The notes under the pieces were generated by a model. That model was given only the letters and a program-made list of their open reading frames with translations. It did no database searches and was not told the DNA's origin. Below are positions 23,935-31,783 of a DNA stretch of 64,000 nt, piece by piece (position 1 is the first letter of the stretch; every line of letters begins with the position of its first letter). The stretch is from Mycolicibacterium iranicum (lineage in GTDB: Bacteria; Actinomycetota; Actinomycetes; Mycobacteriales; Mycobacteriaceae), in contig NZ_LWCS01000035.1 of the NCBI RefSeq assembly GCF_001650495.1, positions 1-64,000 on the forward strand, given 5' to 3'. Both the position numbers and the translations under genes were made by a program.

Positions 23935-25622
23935 CACTGCACCAGATCCTCGTATCGGTATTCGGTGTCGATCGGCTGACCGCCGCGATGTGCCTCCTCT
24001 TCGCGGCGGCGCAGCTCCACTCGGCGGATCTTGCCCGAGATCGTCTTCGGCAACTCGGAGAACTCGACACGCCGCACCTTCAGATACGGCGCGAGGTGAT
24101 CCCGTGAATGCTCGAGGATCGCTCTCGCGGTCTCGACATCGGCGGCCCATCCCTCGGCCAGCGCGATGTACGCCTTCGGCACCGCCAGCCGGGTGTCGTC
24201 GGGTTGAGGCACCACCGCGGCCTCGACGACAGCCGGATGCTCGATCAGCACGCTCTCCAGTTCGAACGGAGACACCTTGTAGTCCGAGGACTTGAAGACG
24301 TCGTCGGTGCGGCCGATGTAGGTGATGTAGCCGTCGGCGTCGCGGCTGGCGACGTCACCGGTGTGGTAGTAGCCGTCGCGCATCACCAGTGCATTGCGGT
24401 CGTCGTCGCCCAGATATCCGCTCATCAGGTTCAGCGGTCTGTGTTCGAGGTCGAGGCAGATCTCGCCCTCGTCGGAGGGCTCCCCGGTGAGCGGGTCCAC
24501 CAGAACGACGGGTACGCCGGGCATCGGCCGGCCCATCGATCCCGCCTTGACCCGCTGACCCGGGGTGTTGCCGATCTGCAGGGTGGTCTCGGTTTGGCCG
24601 AACCCGTCGCGGATCGTCAATCCCCATGCCCGCTCCACGGCGCCGATCACCTCGGGGTTCAGCGGCTCTCCGGCGCCGAGCACCTCACGCAGTCCGGCGG
24701 GACGCTCTCCGAGGTCGGACTGGATGAGCATGCGCCAGACCGTGGGCGGTGCGCAGAACGTGCTGACACCCGCTCGCCGGATCTGGTCGAGCAGCTCGCG
24801 CGCGTCGAAGCGGCCGTAGTTGTAGACGAAGATCGTCGCCTCGGCGATCCAGGGCGCGAAAAAGCAGCTCCACGCGTGCTTGGCCCAGCCGGGGGAGCTG
24901 ATCGCCAGATGCACGTCGCCGGGCTTCACGCCGATCCACGCCATCGTCGTCAGATGGCCGACGGGGTAGCTGATCTGGGAGTGCTCCACGAGCTTGGGCT
25001 TGCTGGTGGTGCCGGATGTGAAGTAGACGAGCAGCGGATCGTCGACCGTGGTCTTCGGGTCGTGGATCGTGGCATCGACGGCGGCGGCATCGCGGTAGGA
25101 GTGCCAGCCGGGCGCCCCGTCGCCGACCGCGATGCGCACATAGTCCCCGGGTACGTCGTCGAACTTCGGGGCGTCCGCGGTGTTGGCGATGACGAAGCCC
25201 GCGCCGCCCCGCTCAATGCGGTCCGCGAGATCGGCGGGGCCGAGCGCGCCCGTGGTCGGCATGATGACAGCGCCGAGCTTGGCCACGGCGAGCATGGATT
25301 CCCACAGTTCGGTCTGGTTGCCGAGCATCAGAATGACGCGGTCGCCCTTCCCGACCCCGAGTCCGGCGAGCCACGTCGCCACCTGGTCGGAGCGCCGGGC
25401 CATCTCGTCGAACGTCACCTTCGTCTCGCTGCCGTCCTCCTCGACGATCCACAGCGCGATCCGCTCGTTGCCCCGCGCGACCACGTCGAACCAGTCCGTC
25501 GCCCAGTTGAAGGTGCCCGTCAACCGAGGCCACGCAAAGGTGGCGACGGCCTCGTCGTAGTCGGCCATCACGTCGACCAGGTGGTTGCGGGCGGTGCGAA
25601 ACAGATCGGTGTTGGTCGCCAT
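23934..25622 (-). CDS. Acyl-CoA synthetase, acetyl/medium-chain AMP-binding type
   Basis: This 562-residue ANL enzyme has the phosphate loop YFTSGTTSKPKL, GFGQTETTLQIGN, YYHTGDVASRDADGYITYIGR, the hinge DDVFKSSDYKVSPFELESVL and the catalytic Lys in PKTISGKIRRVEL. The FNWATDWFD N-terminus and SSPGWAKHAWSC segment resemble medium-chain (ACSM-like) acyl-CoA synthetases more than classic acetyl-CoA synthetase. ATG at 25622 is chosen because all homologous sequence starts there. It is first in a two-gene operon with the FadD35-like gene and divergent from a GAF-LuxR regulator 60 bp away. Confidence 0.9.
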   Translation of the reverse strand: MATNTDLFRTARNHLVDVMADYDEAVATFAWPRLTGTFNWATDWFDVVARGNERIALWIVEEDGSETKVTFDEMARRSDQVATWLAGLGVGKGDRVILMLGNQTELWESMLAVAKLGAVIMPTTGALGPADLADRIERGGAGFVIANTADAPKFDDVPGDYVRIAVGDGAPGWHSYRDAAAVDATIHDPKTTVDDPLLVYFTSGTTSKPKLVEHSQISYPVGHLTTMAWIGVKPGDVHLAISSPGWAKHAWSCFFAPWIAEATIFVYNYGRFDARELLDQIRRAGVSTFCAPPTVWRMLIQSDLGERPAGLREVLGAGEPLNPEVIGAVERAWGLTIRDGFGQTETTLQIGNTPGQRVKAGSMGRPMPGVPVVLVDPLTGEPSDEGEICLDLEHRPLNLMSGYLGDDDRNALVMRDGYYHTGDVASRDADGYITYIGRTDDVFKSSDYKVSPFELESVLIEHPAVVEAAVVPQPDDTRLAVPKAYIALAEGWAADVETARAILEHSRDHLAPYLKVRRVEFSELPKTISGKIRRVELRRREEEAHRGGQPIDTEYRYEDLVQ

Positions 25623-25682
25623 GCCTAATAGGATCCAGGTCACACTCGTCCGTCCACCACCCCCGAAAGTGGGTAGCGCCCG

Positions 25683-26510
25683 ATGCCTCTCCTGCGGCCC
25701 CGCGACGGTGATGCGCTGCGCGCGGAGCTGCGGCGAGTCGCAGTCCTCGGCGACGTCCCGGTCATGTTCGGCGGGGAGGTGCACGGGGACACGCTGCTCA
25801 TCACCGAATACCAGGGGGTGCGGACCGGGGGGCTGCGCGGGCTGGCGGTGCACTCGAACTCCGGCCTCGGCGGAGCCAGCATGGTCGCCGGCCGTCCGCT
25901 GGCAGTGGCTGATTACCGCACCGCGTCGTCGATCACCCACGACTACGACGGTCCGGTGCTCTCGGAAGGCATCCAGTCGGTGCTGGCTGTCCCGGTCCTG
26001 GTGGACGGGCGGGCCCGCGCGATGCTCTACGGCGCGTACCGCACCGGGGCGCCGTTCGGCGGGCGCGTGGCCGACCTTGTGGTGGAGTCCGCGCAGAGGC
26101 TCGGCGAGGAGCTGCGCATTCGCGACGAGGTCGACCGCCGGCTCCGGCTGCGGGAGGCGCACCTGGCCAACAACGGTGAGGTCAGTGCCGAGCAGATCCG
26201 CGAGGTGCATGCCGAACTGCGTGTGCTGGCCGTCTCCGCGCCCGCCGCACTGCAGGATCGGCTGCGTGTGCTGGCCGACAAGCTGTCCGGATCCGACGAC
26301 CCCGCCCCGAGTGGTCCAGATCTGACACCGCGAGAGCTCGATGTCCTCGCTCAGGTGGCGCTCGGCTGCACCAACTCCGAGGCGGCCCAGCGACTCTCGT
26401 TGAAGCCAGAAACCGTCAAGAGCTATTTGCGCAGCGCCGCAACCAAACTCGGAGCGCACACGCGTTACGAATCGGTATCCAAGGCCAGGCGCCTGCGGTT
26501 GATCCCCTAG
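25683..26510 (+). CDS. GAF-domain LuxR-type transcriptional regulator
   Basis: The 275-residue protein has an N-terminal GAF-like sensor domain (about 25-150, including GLGGASMVAGRPLAVADYR and SVLAVPVLVDGRARAMLYG), a short coiled helix, and a C-terminal LuxR/FixJ helix-turn-helix (about 212-270: LTPRELDVLAQVALGCTNSE then LKPETVKSYLRSAATKLG). It is divergent from the acyl-CoA synthetase operon, so it probably senses a small ligand such as an acyl-CoA and controls those genes. The GTG/ATG region around 25683 gives the first start with a full GAF domain. A perfect stem-loop terminator follows. Confidence 0.88.
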   Translation: MPLLRPRDGDALRAELRRVAVLGDVPVMFGGEVHGDTLLITEYQGVRTGGLRGLAVHSNSGLGGASMVAGRPLAVADYRTASSITHDYDGPVLSEGIQSVLAVPVLVDGRARAMLYGAYRTGAPFGGRVADLVVESAQRLGEELRIRDEVDRRLRLREAHLANNGEVSAEQIREVHAELRVLAVSAPAALQDRLRVLADKLSGSDDPAPSGPDLTPRELDVLAQVALGCTNSEAAQRLSLKPETVKSYLRSAATKLGAHTRYESVSKARRLRLIP

Positions 26511-26517
26511 ACATGGC

Positions 26518-26557
26518 AAAGGGGCGCCTCCGGCGGGGGAGTAGGAGGCGCCCCTTT
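26518..26557. terminator. Hairpin terminator after the LuxR gene
   Basis: Arms AAAGGGGCGCCTCC and GGAGGCGCCCCTTT make a perfect 14-bp stem with a 12-nt loop, ending in a T run on both strands. It separates the LuxR gene from the convergent secreted-protein gene. Confidence 0.85.
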
Positions 26558-26568
26558 GAGTCTGGGTT

Positions 26569-26630
26569 CAGCGGACTTCTGCTGGACTGTCCGCTCAGCG
26601 GACTTCTGCTGATTTGTCCGCTCAGCGGAC
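26569..26630. repeat. Tandem 27-bp hairpin repeat, two full copies plus a partial
   Basis: Copies begin CAGCGGACTTCTGCTG at 26569 and 26596; a third truncated copy (CAGCGGAC) begins at 26623. Copies one and two differ only in GGAC versus ATTT in the loop. Each unit can fold as GCGGAC...GTCCGC. The last unit covers the stop codon of the secreted-protein gene, indicating duplication of its 3' end. Confidence 0.8.
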
Positions 26631-26924
26631 GTTCACGTAGTAGACCTTGCCCGTGATCGTCTGCTGTTGAGCACTGTCGTCGCCGCTGGTGCCCTGCACG
26701 GTGGAACGAATGTCGGCGCCCGGGTTCACGCCGACCACCGTGGCCTGTGACAACGGAGTGTCGGACAGGCGGTTGACGATCACGCGGTTGCCTTCTGCCT
26801 CAAGCTGGCTGATGGTTTCCTCGGCGTCGCCGCCCGTGGGTGCTGCCGCGGCGGGGGCGGCCAGGGCGAAAAGCCCGGCGGTGAGGGCGGCTCCGGCTGC
26901 GGTGGCTATCGCGAAGTTCTTCAT
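26622..26924 (-). CDS. Small secreted protein of unknown function
   Basis: The 100-residue product starts with a clear Sec signal peptide (MKNFAIATAAGAALTAGLFA, cleavage after the Ala-rich stretch near 27). The mature part is about 70 residues, with EETISQLEAEGNRVIVNRLS and a beta-rich end GKVYYVNVR. It resembles the small conserved DUF-type secreted mycobacterial proteins with a single domain and no cysteines. The function is unknown. ATG at 26924 with a nearby purine-rich site. The 3' end, including the stop codon, belongs to the tandem 27-bp repeat. Confidence 0.82.
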   Translation of the reverse strand: MKNFAIATAAGAALTAGLFALAAPAAAAPTGGDAEETISQLEAEGNRVIVNRLSDTPLSQATVVGVNPGADIRSTVQGTSGDDSAQQQTITGKVYYVNVR

Positions 26925-27092
26925 TTCGGTTCCTGCTCTTCCCTTTTGATCGGTTCTGCTGTGTTAAACCCTTGACGCGTGGGGTTCATTTCACCTGGCA
27001 GGATTTGAATGTCGCTTGGCAGTAATCGATCTGGGGGTTATCCCCGTGATGTGGTGGCGGCCGGCGCGAAGACGCCGGGACGAAGGGTTCGC

Positions 27093-27257
27093 ATGAGCAT
27101 CCTGACCTCCACCGACAGCACAGCCATCCCCTACCCGGGATTGGGGTTCCGGGCAGTCCATCGCGTTCGGTCCCGGCTGGCGACCGTCGTCCGACGGGTG
27201 GGACGCGGCCGGCCCGCGCCCGTCGACCATCCCAGACTCAGCGACCTCGGGCCTTAA
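27093..27257 (+). CDS. Possible small basic protein (54 aa)
   Basis: The frame from ATG 27093 follows GAAGGG and ends TAA at 27255-27257, overlapping the TAA of the convergent SMP-30 gene in a shared TTAA. The product is Arg-rich with one helix-forming segment (LGFRAVHRVRSRLATVVRRV) and no signal peptide. Short Arg-rich peptides of this type occur next to many mycobacterial genes, but I cannot assign it. Support is the ribosome site and the tight convergent stop; the 26925-27092 stretch upstream holds only the secreted-protein promoter region. Confidence 0.4.
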   Translation: MSILTSTDSTAIPYPGLGFRAVHRVRSRLATVVRRVGRGRPAPVDHPRLSDLGP

Positions 27258-28249
27258 GGGAGCGGCACGCTCCCGAGATGCGGACCCCCGATACTGCCGA
27301 GCCAGAGTCGCCCGTTCGCCTCGACCAAGCCCGTCACCATACTGAAGTCGGGATGGGTCATCTTGATTCCTGAGACGGCATGCCCGCTGTCGGGGTCGAA
27401 CGCGACGGCCCACACCACGGCCTCCGGCTTGGGCTGCAGTCGATCGGGCAGGCGCCAGATCAGCTGCCGGAGGAGGGGCGGCCCCGCGGCGAGTCGGTCG
27501 GCCAGCGGATTGGCCGGTGTGACCATCGCGCACCAGATCCGGCCATCGGCACCGGTCGACAAGTTGTCGGGCATCGCGGGCAGGTGCACGGCCAACGGTG
27601 TCACAGATCCGGCCCGAGGTCCCGTCAGCCAGTACTTCGACAATCGGCGACCCTGCGTCTCGGCGAAGACCAGCGCCGAACCGTCGGCCGTCGGCGTCAC
27701 GCCGTTCGCGAAGTACAGATCGTCCACCAACGTGGTGACGCCGCCGTCGGGATTGAGGCGGTGCAACGCTCCGCGTCCCCGCGCCTCCAGGATCGCTCCC
27801 ATGTAACGGTCGATCGTGAACGCGCTCGTCGACTCCGTGAAATACACAGTGCCGTCGGCTGTCTGGGTGACGTTGGAGCAGAATGTCAGCCGGCGTCCCC
27901 CGATTGACGTCACCAGCGTCTCGAGCCTGCCGGTCGCGGTTTCGAGGGCGAGCAGTCCGCGTGGGCTGTCGCAGATCAGAAGTCGCCCGTCGCGCGCGAA
28001 AGCGAGGCCCAGCGGACGCCCGCCGGTGTTGGCGATCACCTCGGGTGCCGTGCCGTCGGGCGCAAACCGCACGATGTTCCCGTTGCGTGCGCCGACCCAG
28101 AGGTGACCGTCGGCGTCGACGACGACGTCTTCGGGGTCGCCGCCGGGCACATCCACCAAAGTGAGGTCGGCGCCGGGGAACTCAGGTAGCGGTTCGACCG
28201 GTGGTGCGTGCCAACGCACCGGATCGATCGGCGGTTTCGCAGAGTTCAC
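27254..28249 (-). CDS. SMP-30/gluconolactonase/strictosidine synthase-like beta-propeller
   Basis: This 331-residue protein of the SMP-30/strictosidine synthase superfamily is a six-bladed beta-propeller. Repeated blade motifs include PEDVVVDADGHLWVG, PLGLAFARDGRLLICD, GTVYFTEST, FANGVTPTADGSALVFAET and MPDNLSTGADGRIWCA. Members hydrolyse lactones or related esters in a metal-dependent way; the substrate here is unknown. GTG at 28249 lies 10 nt after the TetR stop, so the two are an operon. No signal peptide from this start. The stop overlaps the small convergent frame at 27093. Confidence 0.88.
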   Translation of the reverse strand: MNSAKPPIDPVRWHAPPVEPLPEFPGADLTLVDVPGGDPEDVVVDADGHLWVGARNGNIVRFAPDGTAPEVIANTGGRPLGLAFARDGRLLICDSPRGLLALETATGRLETLVTSIGGRRLTFCSNVTQTADGTVYFTESTSAFTIDRYMGAILEARGRGALHRLNPDGGVTTLVDDLYFANGVTPTADGSALVFAETQGRRLSKYWLTGPRAGSVTPLAVHLPAMPDNLSTGADGRIWCAMVTPANPLADRLAAGPPLLRQLIWRLPDRLQPKPEAVVWAVAFDPDSGHAVSGIKMTHPDFSMVTGLVEANGRLWLGSIGGPHLGSVPLP

Positions 28250-28259
28250 GGGACCGACG

Positions 28260-28805
28260 TTAGACCGGCCAGCCGGCCAGGGCGCGGTCGGCCAACGCGT
28301 GAAGCTCCTCGCGGCTGGCCCCGCTGCGCGCCTGGATCGAAATCCCTTGGCACACCGCGGCAATCCAGCGTGCCAGGGTGAGCGTGTCGACCCCTGCCAA
28401 CCCCTCGTCGGCGCCTGCGGTCTCGAACCGTGCGGCCAGCTGACGGACTGTCGCGTCGCGCAGGTCGGCAAGTCCTGGCGCGTTGCCGACCGTCAAGCAG
28501 CCCCGCGGCTCGCCGCTCACGGTGTCGGCCGCACCGTGCACCATGGCCTCGGCGACCGCACGGGCGGTCGGCTGCCGGACAGCGTCGCGCAGATAGCCTC
28601 CGGGGCCGGCGACGTAGCGGTTTGCCGCGCGCTCGAAGAGGTGCTCCTTCGAGCCGAACTCCGCATAGATGCTGCGCCGGTTGACGCCGGTCGCAGCCGT
28701 CACGTCGGAGATCGAGACGCCGTCGAACCCCCGCTCCCAGAACAGGAGCATCGCCGCGTCTTCGACCGCATCTGGATCGAATTCGCGCGGCCGACCGACT
28801 GCCAT
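28260..28805 (-). CDS. TetR family regulator
   Basis: This 181-residue protein has the typical TetR domain: GRPREFDPDAVEDAAMLLFW, SISDVTAATGVNRRSIYAEFG, SKEHLFERAA. The ligand domain contains EPRGCLTVGNAPGLADL, the C-terminal type found in regulators of SDR or quinone-responsive genes (TetR_C_16-like). ATG at 28805, divergent from the SDR gene 105 bp away and upstream of SMP-30 in the same operon. Both are likely targets. A GAAC-N6-GTTC palindrome lies near the SDR promoter. Confidence 0.92.
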   Translation of the reverse strand: MAVGRPREFDPDAVEDAAMLLFWERGFDGVSISDVTAATGVNRRSIYAEFGSKEHLFERAANRYVAGPGGYLRDAVRQPTARAVAEAMVHGAADTVSGEPRGCLTVGNAPGLADLRDATVRQLAARFETAGADEGLAGVDTLTLARWIAAVCQGISIQARSGASREELHALADRALAGWPV

Positions 28806-28854
28806 GGGACCTCGCCTTTCTGAAGCGCCGGGAATGAATCGGCCGAACCAGGCC

Positions 28855-28887
28855 TTGACCTGAGCGTACTTAGGAACATATCGGTTC
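28855..28887 (+). promoter_or_regulatory. Candidate SDR promoter with TetR operator
   Basis: TTGACC at 28855-28860 is a good -35, and an AT-rich -10 region follows at about 28876-28883 (ACATATCG). The inverted repeat GAAC-N6-GTTC at 28874-28887 overlaps the -10, the classical position for TetR repression of the SDR gene. The half-site is only 4 bp, so this remains tentative. Confidence 0.4.
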
Positions 28888-28910
28888 GTATTTCACAGGA
28901 GGCCACACCA

Positions 28911-29660
28911 ATGAGCACACCACCACTGACCGGACGACGAGCACTGGTGACCGGAGGCTCGCGCGGCATCGGCGCCGGAATCGTTCGACGGCTGGCCACC
29001 GACGGCGCCGCGGTCGCGTTCACCTACTCCGCCGCCGAGGTCGAGGCGAAGGCGCTCGCCGAGGAGGTCGCGGCCCACGGCGGATCCGCTGTGGCGATCA
29101 AGGCCGACGCCGCCGATCCGGGGCAGGTCGCGGCCGCCGTCGAGCAGGCAGTCACCGCGCTCGGCGGGTTGGACGTGCTGGTCAACAACGCCGGAATCGG
29201 CCACTTCTCACGTTTCGAGGACACCACCCCCGAGCAGTACGACCGCCTTGTCGCGATCAACATCAACGGCGTGTACTGGGCATCCCGCAGCGCGCTGGCC
29301 CACCTCGGCGAGGGATCGCGCATCATCAACATCGGCAGCATCAACGCCGACCGGGTACCCGGTCCCGGCATCACCGCTTACGCGATGACCAAGGGTGCGG
29401 TGTCGTCGCTGACCCGCGGACTGGCCCGAGAGCTGGGGCCGCGCGGCATCACCGTCAACAACGTCCAGCCCGGCCCGATCGACACCGACGCCAACCCCGA
29501 CAGCGGTGACTTCGCCGAGACACTCAAGACGCAGGTCGTCGCGCTCGGTCGGTATGGACACACCGACGATGTGGCCGCCGTGGTCAGCTTCCTCGCCGGC
29601 ACCGAATCCGGTTATGTGACCGGCGCCAACTGGAACGTCGACGGCGGCTTCACCGCCTGA
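28911..29660 (+). CDS. Short-chain dehydrogenase/reductase
   Basis: This 249-residue classical SDR has the cofactor motif TGGSRGIGAG, NNAGIGHF, catalytic Ser in INIGSINAD and YAMTKGAVSSL with the Tyr/Lys pair, and a PGPIDTD loop. It reduces or oxidises a carbonyl/alcohol with NAD(P)(H); 3-oxoacyl-reductase-like but substrate unassigned. ATG at 28911 follows a strong AGGAGG site. It is probably repressed by the divergent TetR protein. A 61-bp palindrome follows its stop. Confidence 0.93.
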   Translation: MSTPPLTGRRALVTGGSRGIGAGIVRRLATDGAAVAFTYSAAEVEAKALAEEVAAHGGSAVAIKADAADPGQVAAAVEQAVTALGGLDVLVNNAGIGHFSRFEDTTPEQYDRLVAININGVYWASRSALAHLGEGSRIINIGSINADRVPGPGITAYAMTKGAVSSLTRGLARELGPRGITVNNVQPGPIDTDANPDSGDFAETLKTQVVALGRYGHTDDVAAVVSFLAGTESGYVTGANWNVDGGFTA

Positions 29661-29670
29661 CCCGTCAATC

Positions 29671-29731
29671 GCCGAAACTGCATTCCACGCGGTCCCGAGC
29701 GTGTTTCGAGCGCATGGAATGCAGTTTCGGC
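29671..29731. repeat. Long intergenic palindrome, GGAATGCAGTT family, copy 2
   Basis: Perfect 17-bp arms, GCCGAAACTGCATTCCA and TGGAATGCAGTTTCGGC, flank a 27-nt loop. It fills the gap between the convergent SDR and aminotransferase genes, so it could act as a terminator for both. A short direct repeat, CGGCGGCGGTCTT, follows at 29728-29755 and runs to the aminotransferase stop. Related to the elements at 20666 and 33267. Confidence 0.75.
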
Positions 29732-29753
29732 GGCGGTCTTTTCGGCGGCGGTC

Positions 29754-31142
29754 TTACATCCGTGCGGACGCCTCGGTGAGGACGTTGCGCAGGATGTCGT
29801 GGATGGCATCGAACTCGGCCTGCCCGCTGATCAGCGGCGGCGCGAGCTGCACGACTGGGTCGCCGCGGTCGTCGGCACGGCAGTACAGTCCCGCTTCGAA
29901 CAGAGCGGGGGTCAGGAAGCCGCGCAGCAATCGCTCGCACTCGTCGTCGTTGAAGGTCTCCTTGGTGGCCTTGTCCTTGACGAGTTCGATTCCGTAGAAG
30001 AAGCCTTCGCCGCGGACGTCGCCGACGATCGGCAGGTCGTGGAGCTTCTCCAGCGTCGCCCGGAAGGCCGGAGCGTTCTGCTTCACGTGGTCGTTGATGC
30101 CCTCGCGCTCGAAGATGTCGAGGTTGGCCAGCGCCACCGCCGCCGAGACCGGGTGCCCGCCGAAGGTGTAACCGTGCCCGAACACCGTATGCCCGTCGTC
30201 GAAAGGCTCGAACAACCGGTCGCTGGCGATCATCGCACCGATCGGTGAGTAGCCCGATGTCAGACCCTTGGCGCAGGTGATGATGTCGGGGACGTAGCCG
30301 AAGTCGTTGCACGCGAACATCGATCCGATGCGGCCGTAGGCACAGATCACCTCGTCGGACACCAGCAGCACGTCGTATTCGTCGCAGATCTCGCGGACCC
30401 GTTCGAAGTATCCGGGCGGCGGCGGAAAGCAGCCGCCTGCGTTCTGCACCGGCTCCAGGAACACCGCGGCCACGGTGTCGGGGCCTTCGAATTCGATGGC
30501 CTCGGCGATTCGGTCGGCGCAGTACCGGCCGAACGCCTTGGGGTCGGTGCTGAACTGCTCGGGGGCCCGGTAGAAGTTGGTGTTGGGCACGCGGAACCCG
30601 CCGGGGGTCGGCGGATCGAACGGTGCCTTGAACACCGGGATGCCGGTGATGGCCAACGCTCCCTGCGGGGTGCCGTGATAGGCGATGGACCGCGACAACA
30701 CCTTGTACTTGCCGGGCCTGCCGGTCAGCTTGAAGTACTGCTTGGCCAGCTTCCAGGCACTCTCGACGGCTTCGCCGCCGCCGGTGGTGAAGAAGACGCG
30801 ATTGAGATCACCGGGAGCGTAATTGGCGATCCGCTCGGCGAGTTCGATGGCGGGCGGAGTCGCAAAGGACCACAGCGGAAAGAACGCCAAGGTTTCGGCC
30901 TGCTTGGCCGCGACTTCGGCCAGTTCGGCGCGGCCGTGCCCGACCTGGACGACGAACAGGCCGGAAAGTCCGTCGATGTACTTGTTGCCTTCGCTGTCCC
31001 AGATGTGGACGCCCTCGCCGCGAGTGATGATCGTCGGGGTGATGCCTGCGCCGTGGCGTGCGAAGTGACCCCACAGGTGGCGATTCGCCTTGGCGCCCAT
31101 GGCGGAGGTCGTGGACTGTTCGGTTTCGGAGATTATGGTCAT
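29754..31142 (-). CDS. Class III aminotransferase, probable putrescine/omega-amino acid transaminase
   Basis: This 462-residue PLP aminotransferase has the family anchor ILVSDEV-type motif (VLLVSDEVICAYGRIGSMF) and PLP lysine in ITCAKGLTSGYSPIGAM. GGGEAVESAWKLAKQY and GYTFGGHPVSAAVALANLDIF are also present. It is most like omega-amino acid:pyruvate or putrescine:pyruvate transaminases (SpuC-like; Rv3329 in M. tuberculosis). ATG at 31142 overlaps the Lrp stop (ATGA), so the two form a coupled unit. With the divergent aminobutyraldehyde-type dehydrogenase and nearby APC permease, amine catabolism to a GABA-like product is inferred. Confidence 0.9.
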   Translation of the reverse strand: MTIISETEQSTTSAMGAKANRHLWGHFARHGAGITPTIITRGEGVHIWDSEGNKYIDGLSGLFVVQVGHGRAELAEVAAKQAETLAFFPLWSFATPPAIELAERIANYAPGDLNRVFFTTGGGEAVESAWKLAKQYFKLTGRPGKYKVLSRSIAYHGTPQGALAITGIPVFKAPFDPPTPGGFRVPNTNFYRAPEQFSTDPKAFGRYCADRIAEAIEFEGPDTVAAVFLEPVQNAGGCFPPPPGYFERVREICDEYDVLLVSDEVICAYGRIGSMFACNDFGYVPDIITCAKGLTSGYSPIGAMIASDRLFEPFDDGHTVFGHGYTFGGHPVSAAVALANLDIFEREGINDHVKQNAPAFRATLEKLHDLPIVGDVRGEGFFYGIELVKDKATKETFNDDECERLLRGFLTPALFEAGLYCRADDRGDPVVQLAPPLISGQAEFDAIHDILRNVLTEASARM

Positions 31143-31660
31143 CGTGTACCCCAATTGTATTGCTGCTTAACCAGTTTCAAGTAGACAAGGGTTTCGGTGG
31201 ATATCACTCCCGGTAGTGCGCGGATCTGGGTGTTGAGAAGTTGGAGCAGGCTGTCGTCGTCTTCGCAGACGACCTCGACGATGGCGTCGAATGAGCCCGC
31301 GGTCAGCACGACGTAGTCGACCGATTCGATCTCGGCGAGTTTCTGCGCGACCTTGGTGGTGTCGCCGGTGCACTTGATGCCGATCATGGCCTGTCGTGCG
31401 AACCCGAGCTGCAGAGGATCGGTGACCGCGACGATCTGCATGACTCCGGCGTCGACCATGCGCTGGACGCGCTGGCGCACGGCGGCCTCCGAGAGGCCGA
31501 CGGCCTTGCCGATACCTGCATAGGAGCGCCGGCCGTCCTGCTGCAGCTTCTCGATGATCGCCTTGGAGAGTTCATCGAGCTGAAAAGCGGCGCCCGGGCG
31601 AGACTGATTGACACGGAACGAGACGGGGCCGACGGCATGCGGTAACCCGGGGTTAGCCAT
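31139..31660 (-). CDS. Lrp/AsnC family transcriptional regulator
   Basis: This 173-residue protein has an AsnC-type helix-turn-helix (LDELSKAIIEKLQQDGRRSY, GIGKAVGLSEAAVRQRVQRM) and a C-terminal RAM/ligand-binding domain (GIKCTGDTTKVAQKLAEIES through LPGVISTETLVYLKL). It likely responds to an amino acid or amine. ATG at 31660 is preceded by CACAAT-N7, suggesting a leaderless message. The frame reaches 31693 without support. It is upstream of and coupled to the aminotransferase and divergent from the dehydrogenase at 31784, so it probably controls both. Confidence 0.92.
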   Translation of the reverse strand: MANPGLPHAVGPVSFRVNQSRPGAAFQLDELSKAIIEKLQQDGRRSYAGIGKAVGLSEAAVRQRVQRMVDAGVMQIVAVTDPLQLGFARQAMIGIKCTGDTTKVAQKLAEIESVDYVVLTAGSFDAIVEVVCEDDDSLLQLLNTQIRALPGVISTETLVYLKLVKQQYNWGTR

Positions 31661-31783
31661 GCCTGAGATTGTGCACGGAATTCGTCGTGACAAGCAACCA
31701 TGACGGCGAAATCAATCGTTACAACCAGCCGCCAATGCGGTAATGCGTAGCTCGGGTGGTGCCGGGCGCGATAGCGTTGGCGT

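Noticed and set aside
26991..27533. 180-codon minus-strand frame over the SMP-30 gene 3' end
   Set aside because: Arg/Gly-rich shadow; the SMP-30 gene is on the same strand in another frame with clear propeller motifs.
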